A stretch of 39,026 nucleotides of DNA. Origin: Anaerolineae bacterium (GTDB lineage: Bacteria; Chloroflexota; Anaerolineae; UBA4142; SHND01). The notes under the pieces are model-generated. The model searched no databases, was not told the DNA's origin, and saw nothing but the letters and a program-made list of their open reading frames with translations. Location of the stretch: positions 1 through 39,026 of the forward strand of contig JAJTXZ010000046.1 in the NCBI GenBank assembly GCA_021463195.1. The letters are read 5' to 3'. Below, in pieces: positions 23,229-30,355 of this stretch; position 1 is the stretch's first letter, and each line of letters opens with the position of its first letter. Both the position numbers and the translations under genes were made by a program.

Positions 23229-24533
23229 GTGAACCGAATTCTTGCCGCGATTGACGGCGAACGCATCGCGCGTCACATTGAACAATTATCCGAAATCGGG
23301 CGCACACCGCAGGGGGGGGTGACGCGCCTCGCGTTCACGCGCGAAGACGCGGCAGGACGCGAACTATTGCGCGCGTGGATGCAAGAGGCGGGGCTGGACG
23401 TTCAGCGCGACGCAGTGGGCAATCTCATCGGCGCGCTACGCGGCAAAAATCCTGACGCGCGCATTCTGGCGTGCGGGTCGCATATTGACACGGTGGTCAA
23501 CGCGGGCAAGTACGATGGCATTGTCGGAATGTTGTGCGCGGTAGAATGCGCGCGCGTCATTCACGCGCGCGGCGGTTTGAACGCGCCATTGCGTATTATA
23601 AATTTCGCGATGGAGGAATCGGCGCGCTTTGGCGCGGGCTATGGTTTTGGCAGTCGCGTAATGAGCGGCGCGCCCATCTCCAAACAGGAATTGTTCGCGC
23701 GCGACCGTTCCAAAGTTTTGATGGCGCGCGCGATTCAGGAATTAAAGGGCTGGGAAACGGGCGCAAAAATCGCGACGGAACGCACGGCGCTGGACGCGAC
23801 ATATAAAGATATTGACGCGGCGCGTTATGATTGGACGCGCGTGCGCGCCTTTGTGGAATTGCATATCGAACAGGGTCCAACGCTGGAACGCGCAGGCAAA
23901 CCCATTGGCATCGTCACCGCCGTCGCCGCGCCGACGCGGTTGCAGATTATTTTGAGCGGCGAACAAAATCACTCTGGCACGACGCCGATGAACATGCGGC
24001 GCGACGCATTGGCTGCCGCCGCCGAGATAATTCTAGCCATCGAACGCCTTGCGAATGAATTCGCGCCACGCCAAGTCGTCGGCACCGTCGGCGTGATTCA
24101 AGCGGAACCGAATGTGATGAATTCGATTCCGGGACACGTGGAACTGCGCGCCGATATTCGCAGCGCCGACGCGGACGCGAAACGCGAATGCGTCGCGGCG
24201 ATCCAGCGCGCGCTGAAATGGATTGCGTCAAAACGCGACAGCGACATCGCCATAACCACGCTGACCGATGAAACGCCCGTGACGTTTGCCAACGAAATTG
24301 TAAACGCGTTAGAGCGCGTGTGCGCGGCGGAAAACATTGACGCCGTAAAAATGCCAAGCGGCGCGGGCCACGATGCCGCGCATATCGCGCGCGTCGCGCC
24401 CGCGGGCATGCTTTTTATTCCAAGCCGCGCAGGTGTGAGCCATGACCCGCGCGAATATTCATCGTCCGCAGAAATCGCGCGCGGCGCGCGCGTTTTATGC
24501 GCCGCGCTGATAGATTTGGACCAGACCGCTTGA
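23229..24533 (+). CDS. Hydantoinase/carbamoylase family amidase (M20 zinc hydrolase; N-carbamoyl-amino-acid or allantoate amidohydrolase)
   Basis: This 434-residue enzyme removes the carbamoyl or ureido group from the product of the preceding ring-opening step. Bimetal ligands fit the HyuC/AllC group: H85 (CGSHIDTV), D96 (GKYDGIVG), E129/E130 (AMEESARF), H212 (VELHIEQG) and H405 (GVSHDPREYSS). The dimerisation lid starts near QNHSGTTPMNMRRDA (247-260). PSGAGHDAAH is typical of the family. Substrate (N-carbamoyl-L-amino acid, N-carbamoyl-beta-alanine or allantoate) cannot be fixed from sequence. GTG 23229 is preferred because the family starts at this helix; an in-frame TTG at 23196 directly after the hydantoinase stop is possible. 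A run of eight G lies at 23312-23319, around codons 28-31. Confidence 0.92.
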   Translation: MNRILAAIDGERIARHIEQLSEIGRTPQGGVTRLAFTREDAAGRELLRAWMQEAGLDVQRDAVGNLIGALRGKNPDARILACGSHIDTVVNAGKYDGIVGMLCAVECARVIHARGGLNAPLRIINFAMEESARFGAGYGFGSRVMSGAPISKQELFARDRSKVLMARAIQELKGWETGAKIATERTALDATYKDIDAARYDWTRVRAFVELHIEQGPTLERAGKPIGIVTAVAAPTRLQIILSGEQNHSGTTPMNMRRDALAAAAEIILAIERLANEFAPRQVVGTVGVIQAEPNVMNSIPGHVELRADIRSADADAKRECVAAIQRALKWIASKRDSDIAITTLTDETPVTFANEIVNALERVCAAENIDAVKMPSGAGHDAAHIARVAPAGMLFIPSRAGVSHDPREYSSSAEIARGARVLCAALIDLDQTA

Positions 24534-24590
24534 GACTGGTTCCAACGCGATTGCGGGCGGATACGCAAGCTACGCCGGCAAATAATCGTT

Positions 24591-24680
24591 GGTGATTGCC
24601 CGGATTTCTAGACCCTATGGGTTTTCGAAAACTCTTGAGGTCTGGAAATCCGCTACGTTTTCGAGATGCGGGTAATCACC
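24591..24680. repeat. 90-bp hairpin repeat, copy A
   Basis: Ends are imperfect inverted repeats, GGTGATTGCCC (24591-24601) and GGGTAATCACC (24670-24680). Inside, GGATTTCTAGACC pairs with GGTCTGGAAATCC around a GGGTTTTCGAAAAC centre. It is about 80% identical to copy B at 30193. The heptamer ATAATCG occurs just outside both ends (24582-24588 and 24683-24689), a possible target duplication. It carries no coding potential. Confidence 0.75.
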
Positions 24681-24692
24681 AGATAATCGAGC

Positions 24693-24721
24693 TTGACGCG
24701 CAATTTATTTAGCGCTAGAAA
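24693..24721 (+). promoter_or_regulatory. Probable promoter of the secreted Ig-like protein gene
   Basis: TTGACG (24693-24698) and TAGAAA (24716-24721) are 17 bp apart. The start site would be near 24728, about 80 nt before the chosen ATG. It begins just downstream of repeat copy A. Confidence 0.45.
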
Positions 24722-24740
24722 CAATCCATGCTAACGCGTC

Positions 24741-24750
24741 AAGGAGGTGA
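24741..24750 (+). promoter_or_regulatory. Second orphan extended Shine-Dalgarno sequence
   Basis: AAGGAGGTGA matches the complement of the 16S tail but is followed by no start codon at working distance. The true ribosome-binding site of the downstream gene is AAGGAG at 24796-24801. This parallels the tract at 4844-4858. Confidence 0.35.
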
Positions 24751-24808
24751 AACATCTAGTTCTGAGTTGAGACCAGTATTTAGCAATGCTATTTTAAGGA
24801 GAATCCTG

Positions 24809-26107
24809 ATGAAACGCATCTTGTCCGCGCTCGTTGCAGTTCTTTTTCTTTTAGGACTCGCGGTCGTTCCGCATACAACCACCTATGCTGCGGCAGACGC
24901 CACGTGTTCTTCGGACCCGTCTTCGGGTCCCATCGGCACAACCTTCGTCATTACATGCTGGGGCTATACGCCTGCGAGTTATGTGTACGCCTATCTCGTC
25001 GAGCCGACTGGCGTCGCCACCCAGCTGTATGACAGTTCCGGCGCCATCAAAGTCAAAGAAGATGGCTCCGTCACCTATGTTCAACCATCGAAATACGTTA
25101 ATATTGCGCTTCAAGTTGGCGCTTGGGGTTTCGTCGCCGAAGAATTGGGGCTCGCCAAAACCGTGCTCCATCGCGGCGAGACGACCTTTACTATCACCGG
25201 CGGCACGGAAGGCGTGAGCGGCGCGTCTTTTTCCGCCAATCCTTCCACCATCAATAAACCGAAACAAGCATATCTGCATTACGATTTCCCGGGCGGCTAT
25301 GTTAGCGACGTCAACTTTAGCGACCCAGTGACGCTTGCCGGCGACAACTTTATGCCCGGCGAAGTGGTAACCATCTGGGCTGAACCTGCCGGCGGCGGCT
25401 GTCCAACTATGACACGCCATAACAGCATCCATCAAGGCATAGTTGCGCCGGGAGTTGGCGGCTTGTATGTCAAAGCGGATATCAACGCGCCCATCTATGA
25501 CGGATTAGGCGCGCAGTATTATGGCGATGTCAAAGCGAATCAAGCCGGCGAAATCACGACGCAAGTCTCTTTTACGCCGTACGCGTGCGAAGGTAATTGG
25601 CGTTTTGTCGCGCGCGGCAATAGCAGCGGCAATGGCGCAGAGACCTGGATTACTGTCATTGGCAATCCGGTGGCGACCAATGCCTGGCTGACAGCCGACC
25701 CAACAAGCGCGAGCGCGATGTTTGGCACGATCAATTTCGCCGGCTCGGGTTTCGGCGCCAATGAACACGTCACCTGCTGGTTGACTACACCGCAAGGGCG
25801 CACCATCGGCTATCCGGAAGAATACTTTGTCACGTTTTCGGGTACGACAATCTTTTACCGCGACCAACCCATTCTCGCGAATACCGCGGGCGAAATCGGA
25901 TTCTCTTTCGTTGCGGGCAATTACTATGAAAAGTACAAGCTAACGCTCATCATCGGCGGCGTAGCCCAAAGCGACAGCGTCACAACCATGGCGCCGTTAA
26001 ATAGCGAAGGCGCGCTGGGCGAATATGCCATGTCCTGTCGCGGCGATTCGACCGGCAATACCGCGATCGCGCGCTTTACTTTGACCGGCGGTTTTGTTGA
26101 CCCATAG
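24809..26107 (+). CDS. Secreted protein with Ig-like repeats
   Basis: This 432-residue protein was not matched to a named family. It opens with a clear Sec signal peptide (MKRILSALVAVLFLLGLAVV, cleavage near TYAADA). The mature part is beta-rich, without membrane segments, and has at least three related repeats. Their starts read GPIGTTFVITCWGYTPASYVYAYLVEP-like, PVTLAGDNFMPGEVVTIWAEP and GTINFAGSGFGANEHVTCWLTTP, i.e. G-x-G-F-x-x-x-E-x-V-T-x-W. These resemble IPT/TIG or bacterial Ig-like folds used in surface binding. There is no LPXTG or C-terminal anchor, so it is probably released or held by partners. AAGGAG lies 7 nt before the ATG. Its own promoter and a strong terminator indicate a single-gene unit. 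Confidence 0.85.
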   Translation: MKRILSALVAVLFLLGLAVVPHTTTYAAADATCSSDPSSGPIGTTFVITCWGYTPASYVYAYLVEPTGVATQLYDSSGAIKVKEDGSVTYVQPSKYVNIALQVGAWGFVAEELGLAKTVLHRGETTFTITGGTEGVSGASFSANPSTINKPKQAYLHYDFPGGYVSDVNFSDPVTLAGDNFMPGEVVTIWAEPAGGGCPTMTRHNSIHQGIVAPGVGGLYVKADINAPIYDGLGAQYYGDVKANQAGEITTQVSFTPYACEGNWRFVARGNSSGNGAETWITVIGNPVATNAWLTADPTSASAMFGTINFAGSGFGANEHVTCWLTTPQGRTIGYPEEYFVTFSGTTIFYRDQPILANTAGEIGFSFVAGNYYEKYKLTLIIGGVAQSDSVTTMAPLNSEGALGEYAMSCRGDSTGNTAIARFTLTGGFVDP

Positions 26108-26125
26108 AGATTTCATCGCAAGTGC

Positions 26126-26163
26126 AACGGGACATTCTCGAATGAGAGTGTCCCGTTTTTTTT
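26126..26163 (+). terminator. Intrinsic terminator after the Ig-like protein gene
   Basis: AACGGGACATTCTC (26126-26139) pairs with GAGAGTGTCCCGTT (26144-26157) with one G-U pair, around loop GAAT. A run of eight T (26156-26163) follows. Confidence 0.9.
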
Positions 26164-26191
26164 ATCGCGCCCGGCTATCCAAACCCGCGCG

Positions 26192-26205
26192 AATTGTGTA
26201 CAATT
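26192..26205. promoter_or_regulatory. Second GntR-type palindrome
   Basis: AATTGT (26192-26197) and ACAATT (26200-26205) are inverted around GT and contain TTGTGTACAA, one base different from TTGTATACAA in the operator at 13016. It overlaps TACAAT, a possible -10 box. It may place the cyclodeaminase/EamA genes under the same regulator, though the start codon is about 315 nt away. Confidence 0.45.
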
Positions 26206-26301
26206 ACAGTCGTGTGTCGCCGCGCTAATCAAGTCAACAACATGCCACACCGCGGCGCTTGCAAATCGCGGAATATGTTATTGCAAGCCACCACCCTTGC
26301 C

Positions 26302-26403
26302 AAGCAATCTCCTACATGACCAGCAAGATTGCTTTGTTCCTGCGCAGAAACTTGATTTTCTGTGACTATACATACGCAAGAGTATGCCTATCTCGCAATG
26401 ACA
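26302..26403. repeat. Remnant of a dispersed inverted repeat
   Basis: AAGCAATCT (26302-26310) and AGATTGCTT (26326-26334) form a 9-bp hairpin. CTCGCAATGACA follows at 26392-26403. These are parts of a noncoding repeat type common in many environmental bacterial genomes (AAGCAATCTC... and ...TCGCAATGACA), here degenerate. Confidence 0.5.
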
Positions 26404-26521
26404 GCTGTCGCGTCAACCTACTTGGCAACAGCTCTGTATGCCACCCGCGCGCGTGACGAGTAAAGATGTGGACGCGCGTTGGCAGATTATAAATTCGTTA
26501 TCTATTTTCAGAGGTGTCTCG

Positions 26522-27508
26522 ATGCGGATTCTTTCTCGCGCGGATGTTCAAAAAGCGCTCACCATGTCGCAAGCGATTGAGGTAATGCAAGACGCATTCG
26601 CGCGTTTATCCAATCAGCAGGCGATTGTGCCGCTGCGTTCGCAATTACCGGTGCCGCAATATAATGGCGTCGCGCTTTTTATGCCTGCCTATATTCAAGG
26701 CACCGACGCGCTCGCGATCAAAATCGTCAATGTGTATAACGATAACGCGCAACGCGGCTTGCCCTTGATTCATGCCGTCGTCGTCGTCTTGGAAGCGTCC
26801 ACCGGACGCGCGCTCGCGTTAATTGAGGGCAGCGCGTTGACCGCGCTGCGAACCGGCGCGGGCTGCGGCGCGGCAACCGTCGCGTTGGCGCGCGCCGATG
26901 CGCGCCGCGGTCTTGTATTCGGCGCGGGCGCGCAAGCGCGCACGCAATTACGCGCGTTGTGCGCGGCGCGGAAATTGGAACGCGTAGATGTGTATGACAC
27001 GACGCCGGGCAAAGCGCAAGCCATGCTGGACGCGCTGCGCGAATTCCCGGAACTGCCCGCCGATTTGCGCGTGGTGTCCGATGTATCGGACGCGGTGCGC
27101 CAAGCGGATATTATTTCTTGCGCGACGACTTCCAAGACGCCGCTCTTTGATGGCAACGCGGTGAAACCGGGCACGCATGTCAACGCGATTGGTTCGTTCA
27201 CGCCCGACGCGCGCGAGACGGACAGCGCTTTTATTAAACGCTGCGACAAAATTGTGGTGGACGCGTACAGCGGCGCGCTCGCCGAAGCGGGCGATTTGAT
27301 TCAACCGCTGGACGAGGGCATTTTGAAAGAAGCGGATTTGTACGGCGAGTTGGGCGAAATCACAAGCGGCAAAAAGGCGGGGCGCGTAAACGCGAATGAA
27401 ATCACGTTTTTCAAGTCCGTCGGCAATGCGGTGCAAGATGCCGCCATCGCGCAAGCGCTTTTGCGCCGCGCCGAGGCGCTAGGTTTGGGCAGCGACTTGG
27501 AATTGTGA
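26522..27508 (+). CDS. Ornithine cyclodeaminase / mu-crystallin family protein
   Basis: This 328-residue NAD(P)-dependent enzyme belongs to a family that includes ornithine cyclodeaminase, alanine dehydrogenase, ketimine reductase and lysine cyclodeaminase. Visible features: N-terminal LSRADVQKALTMSQAIEVMQDAF, substrate-side K67 in AIKIVNVYNDN, ALRTGAG (109-115), the Rossmann motif FGAGAQARTQLRAL (133-146) and an acidic VYDTTPGKA after beta-2. Others are ADIISCATTSKTPLF and HVNAIGSFTPDARE. Activity cannot be assigned among the family. ATG 26522 has GAGGTG upstream and starts at the conserved N-terminus; an in-frame upstream GTG reading has no support. Its stop overlaps the next start codon (27505-27508). 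Confidence 0.88.
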   Translation: MRILSRADVQKALTMSQAIEVMQDAFARLSNQQAIVPLRSQLPVPQYNGVALFMPAYIQGTDALAIKIVNVYNDNAQRGLPLIHAVVVVLEASTGRALALIEGSALTALRTGAGCGAATVALARADARRGLVFGAGAQARTQLRALCAARKLERVDVYDTTPGKAQAMLDALREFPELPADLRVVSDVSDAVRQADIISCATTSKTPLFDGNAVKPGTHVNAIGSFTPDARETDSAFIKRCDKIVVDAYSGALAEAGDLIQPLDEGILKEADLYGELGEITSGKKAGRVNANEITFFKSVGNAVQDAAIAQALLRRAEALGLGSDLEL

Positions 27509-28434
27509 TACGTGATTATTTACGCATCGTCAGCGCGGCGTGCATGTGGGGCACGATCGGCATTTTTTTTAGTGTGCTGCATTTCAACTATGGCTTGTCG
27601 GCGCTGACCATCGGCATCTTGCGCGCGGGGCTCTCAGCCGTCATGGTGGCGAGCGCGTTATTTATTTGGAAACGCGAGGCAATGCGTTTGCCGCGCGCGC
27701 TCTTGCCCGCGCTGCTGTTTTTTGGCTTGGTCGGTATCGCCGCCTTTTACGTATTAAATACCGAAGCCGTTTTTCTCACCAATGTCGCCACCGCTTCGGT
27801 TTTGTTGTACACCGCGCCCGCGTTCGTCACGCTCGTCGCGTGGCGGCTGTGGCGCGAACCATTAACCGCGCGCAAAATCGGCGCGGTGCTTGTTTCATTC
27901 GTCGGTTGCGCATTGGTCGCGCGCGTGTACGACTCGGCGGCGCTGCGCTTGAATTTATGGGGTATTTTGGTGGGCGCGGCGGCTGGTTTTACGTATGGCA
28001 TTTTTACGCTCTGCAGCAAATATCTGTCGGGGCGAACCTCGCCGTGGACAACCGTATTGTATTCGCTAGTCTTTGGCGCGCTATTTTTGTTGCCGCTACA
28101 ATTTATGACCTTGCCCGGCATCGAGCCGGTGGACTATCGCGCGCTGTGGACGCAGCCGACAATATGGTTTGCGCTATTGGGATTATGTCTCGGCCCGACG
28201 TTGGGGTCGTACGCGTTGTACAATGTCGGACTGCGCACAGTGTCGGCGAGCGTCGCGAGCGTAATTGCGACGATTGAACCAATTGTGGCGGCTTTGGCGG
28301 GGTTTTTGATTTATCAACAAACGCTTGAATTTTTACAAATCGTCGGGGGAGTTTTGATTGTGGGTTCGGCGTTAGCGCTAACCGTTGGACTGACGCCGGA
28401 TAAAAAAGAAACGCTCGCGCGACTTGACGGCTAA
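27505..28434 (+). CDS. EamA/DMT-family transporter
   Basis: This 309-residue protein has ten predicted membrane segments in two homologous EamA halves, as in the drug/metabolite transporter superfamily. The first half starts MWGTIGIFFSVLHF and includes AFYVLNTEAVFLTNVATASVLLYTAPAFV. The second begins near GAAAGFTYGIFTLCSKYL and contains SVASVIATIEPIVAALAGFLIY, a highly conserved EamA tract. Members export amino acids, metabolites or drugs; the cargo here is not known. The start is GTG overlapping the cyclodeaminase stop (GTGA), indicating coupling. It may export the product of, or an intermediate from, the neighbouring catabolic genes. A run of eight T lies at 27563-27570. Confidence 0.9.
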   Translation: MIRDYLRIVSAACMWGTIGIFFSVLHFNYGLSALTIGILRAGLSAVMVASALFIWKREAMRLPRALLPALLFFGLVGIAAFYVLNTEAVFLTNVATASVLLYTAPAFVTLVAWRLWREPLTARKIGAVLVSFVGCALVARVYDSAALRLNLWGILVGAAAGFTYGIFTLCSKYLSGRTSPWTTVLYSLVFGALFLLPLQFMTLPGIEPVDYRALWTQPTIWFALLGLCLGPTLGSYALYNVGLRTVSASVASVIATIEPIVAALAGFLIYQQTLEFLQIVGGVLIVGSALALTVGLTPDKKETLARLDG

Positions 28435-28445
28435 AGCGCGCGTAT

Positions 28446-29288
28446 TCAAAACATGCGGCGCGCGATAATAAATATCGTAAACGCCGTCACCAGCGCGAAT
28501 TCCAAAGCCGTATGCCAATTCAATTTGCGTAAAAGATATTGCTGCGCAAAGCCGGTCAAGAGATAAAACGCAATCAACAGGACGAGCGCGCCCGGCAGCG
28601 CGCCCACACTCCAATAATTGATTGTCCACAAAATTTCGCCCATCGAGAGACCAATGATCGCGGCGTATAACCAAGTGCGACGCACATCTTGCTCACCCGA
28701 GCGCAGCAGCTCCAAAGTCAATAGCGCCGCGACCACTCCAACCAACGGCGCCGACAAGAGACTACGCAATTTGAACGCGTAAATGGATTGAAACAACGCG
28801 AACGCGGCAAGATACACCGCGAGATTCAAACCGAGCCGCGCAAACGCGTACGCGCGGTCTTGTAAATCAACAGAAAGATATTCGCCCAACACGACCAAGA
28901 CCAAGAGCATGCCCGCGCCCGCAATCGTCAAAAACGCCAACAGCCCCGAAGCGCGCAGCAGCGGCAGCGTGAGCGCGGTCCCGGCGACAAGAATGCACGG
29001 CAAAATCCAAAGAATAAAAGTATATTGAGTCGCGGACAAATGAACGCGCGGATGCGCGCGCATGATAGATTCGACGCCCGCCGCCGTCAGGACGCTCAAC
29101 AGCAGCGCGAACAGCCAGGCGCCCGAAAATTCGACGGTCGCTTTAGAGCCGAAAAATGTAAACTCAAAGATGCGCGACGGCAGCGTCAATAACAACGAAA
29201 GCGTCAATCCCAAAACATTCATCCCCGCCAATAAACTCAGCTGCTCGAATGGCAGCTGCGCGCTATAACGGTTTTCGGTCGAAAGCAT
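28446..29288 (-). CDS. Polytopic membrane protein of unknown function
   Basis: This 280-residue protein has eight or nine predicted hydrophobic segments: approximately 17-40, 55-75, 90-110, 118-140, 150-175, 185-200, 208-225, 230-250 and 258-275. It has no recognised catalytic motif, no signal cleavage site and few charged residues in the membrane regions. The layout resembles uncharacterised integral membrane proteins seen in Chloroflexota, but no named family is claimed. ATG 29288 is chosen; a GTG at 29303 would add five residues. No Shine-Dalgarno motif is visible for either. It is convergent with the EamA gene (11 bp apart) and divergent from prepilin peptidase. Confidence 0.75.
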   Translation of the reverse strand: MLSTENRYSAQLPFEQLSLLAGMNVLGLTLSLLLTLPSRIFEFTFFGSKATVEFSGAWLFALLLSVLTAAGVESIMRAHPRVHLSATQYTFILWILPCILVAGTALTLPLLRASGLLAFLTIAGAGMLLVLVVLGEYLSVDLQDRAYAFARLGLNLAVYLAAFALFQSIYAFKLRSLLSAPLVGVVAALLTLELLRSGEQDVRRTWLYAAIIGLSMGEILWTINYWSVGALPGALVLLIAFYLLTGFAQQYLLRKLNWHTALEFALVTAFTIFIIARRMF

Positions 29289-29332
29289 AGCAAGATGATA
29301 CACGAAAAAAGCAAAAGTAGAAATTATTTGAC

Positions 29333-30166
29333 ATGACCGACCTTTTATTTTTTCTGCTCGGCGGCTTGAGCGGTATATTCATCAATCGCGCGGCGGACAA
29401 TTTACCCGCCGGGCGCGCTATTCTGGCGCCGCCGCAATGTTCGCATTGCAATGCGCCGCGCGCGAGCATCCAACTGAGCGGCAGCTTGAGTTTCGTTTTT
29501 CGCCGCGCGCGATGCGCGCAATGCGGCGCGCCGCTATCGCTGCGCGCGCCATTGGTCGAGTTGGGCGCGGCAGTCCTTTTTTTCTGGCTGGCGACGCGCT
29601 ATCCTTTTGGCATTTATTTGGCGCTACTCTGTTTTTTTAGCGCCATCCTATTGTTGATTGCCGTCATTGATCTCGAACACAAATTAATTCTGAATGTCAT
29701 TTCACTGCCAATGACGGCGCTGGCGTTTTTGGTCAGTCCACTTTTGCTCGGCGGTCCGAGCGCGACGCTGGCGACACTCGACTTGAAAATATATTGGCTG
29801 TCGTTTCTCGGCATCATTGTCGGCTATGGCGTGACGCTCGGCATCTATTATTTAGGCGCGTTATTTTTGCGCTTGATTAATCGTGGACGCGCGCAAAAAA
29901 TCAATACCGTCGCGTTCGGCATGGGCGATGTAAAACTCGCGGGTTTGCTCGGCGCGCTCGTCGGTTTTCCCGCCATCATTTACGTCCTGATTTACGCGAT
30001 TTTACTGGGCGGCATCGGCGCGGCGCTGGTGATTTTGATACGGCTCGCGACACGACGCGGTTATTCCGCCTACATGGCGATTCCGTACGGCCCCTATTTA
30101 ATTCTCGCGGGCGGCGCGTTTTTATATTTTGGCAATGAACTCTTCGCGCGTCTATTCGGCGCATGA
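29333..30166 (+). CDS. Type IV prepilin peptidase / methyltransferase (A24 family)
   Basis: This 277-residue membrane protease cleaves, and probably N-methylates, type IV prepilins or pseudopilins. The N-terminal cytoplasmic domain has the zinc cysteines C36-x2-C39 and C61-x2-C64. Catalytic aspartates are D113 in AVIDLEHKLI and D199 in GMGDVKLAG (GxGD). Several membrane segments follow, ending near IPYGPYLILAGG. Length and both aspartate motifs are standard for a bifunctional member. No pilin or assembly genes lie in the window, so it acts on substrates encoded elsewhere. The ATG lies 45 nt from the start of the divergent membrane-protein gene. Confidence 0.93.
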   Translation: MTDLLFFLLGGLSGIFINRAADNLPAGRAILAPPQCSHCNAPRASIQLSGSLSFVFRRARCAQCGAPLSLRAPLVELGAAVLFFWLATRYPFGIYLALLCFFSAILLLIAVIDLEHKLILNVISLPMTALAFLVSPLLLGGPSATLATLDLKIYWLSFLGIIVGYGVTLGIYYLGALFLRLINRGRAQKINTVAFGMGDVKLAGLLGALVGFPAIIYVLIYAILLGGIGAALVILIRLATRRGYSAYMAIPYGPYLILAGGAFLYFGNELFARLFGA

Positions 30167-30192
30167 GCTGCATTATCGCCCGCTATATTTCT

Positions 30193-30283
30193 GGTGCTTA
30201 CTCGAACTTTCAGACCCTAAGGGTTTTCGAAAATTCTTAGGGTCTGAAAATCCGCTACATTTTCGAGATGTGAGTAATCGTCC
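30193..30283. repeat. 90-bp hairpin repeat, copy B, flanked by direct repeats
   Basis: TTTCAGACCCTAAG (30208-30221) and CTTAGGGTCTGAAA (30236-30249) form a perfect 14-bp stem whose loop holds the palindrome TTTTCGAAAA. Outer arms GGTGCTTACTC and GAGTAATCGTCC also pair. A 16-base direct repeat with one mismatch, ATCGYCCGCTATATTT, lies at 30175-30190 and 30277-30292. Similar to copy A at 24591 and the hairpin at 2708. Confidence 0.8.
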
Positions 30284-30355
30284 GCTATATTTTTGTGGTA
30301 AAATCAGACAAATGTTCTACAAGGGATTCACCCACCCTTGAACTGGAAATACGCT

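Larger units (their letters stand above)
26164..26521. other. Gene-free 358-bp interval with operator and repeat remnants
   Basis: No gene is supported. The interval holds a GntR-type palindrome (26192-26205) and a remnant of a common dispersed inverted repeat (26302-26403). A GAGGTG ribosome-binding site lies at 26511-26516 before the cyclodeaminase ATG. A short open frame across the repeat has no start signal or recognisable product. Confidence 0.6.

Noticed and set aside
24591-24680. Hairpin repeat as an insertion sequence
   Set aside because: At 90 bp it cannot encode a transposase and none is present nearby; it could only be a non-autonomous element.
26259-26456. Short open frame in the gap before the cyclodeaminase gene
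   Set aside because: It reads through a degenerate dispersed repeat and has neither a start signal nor a coherent product.
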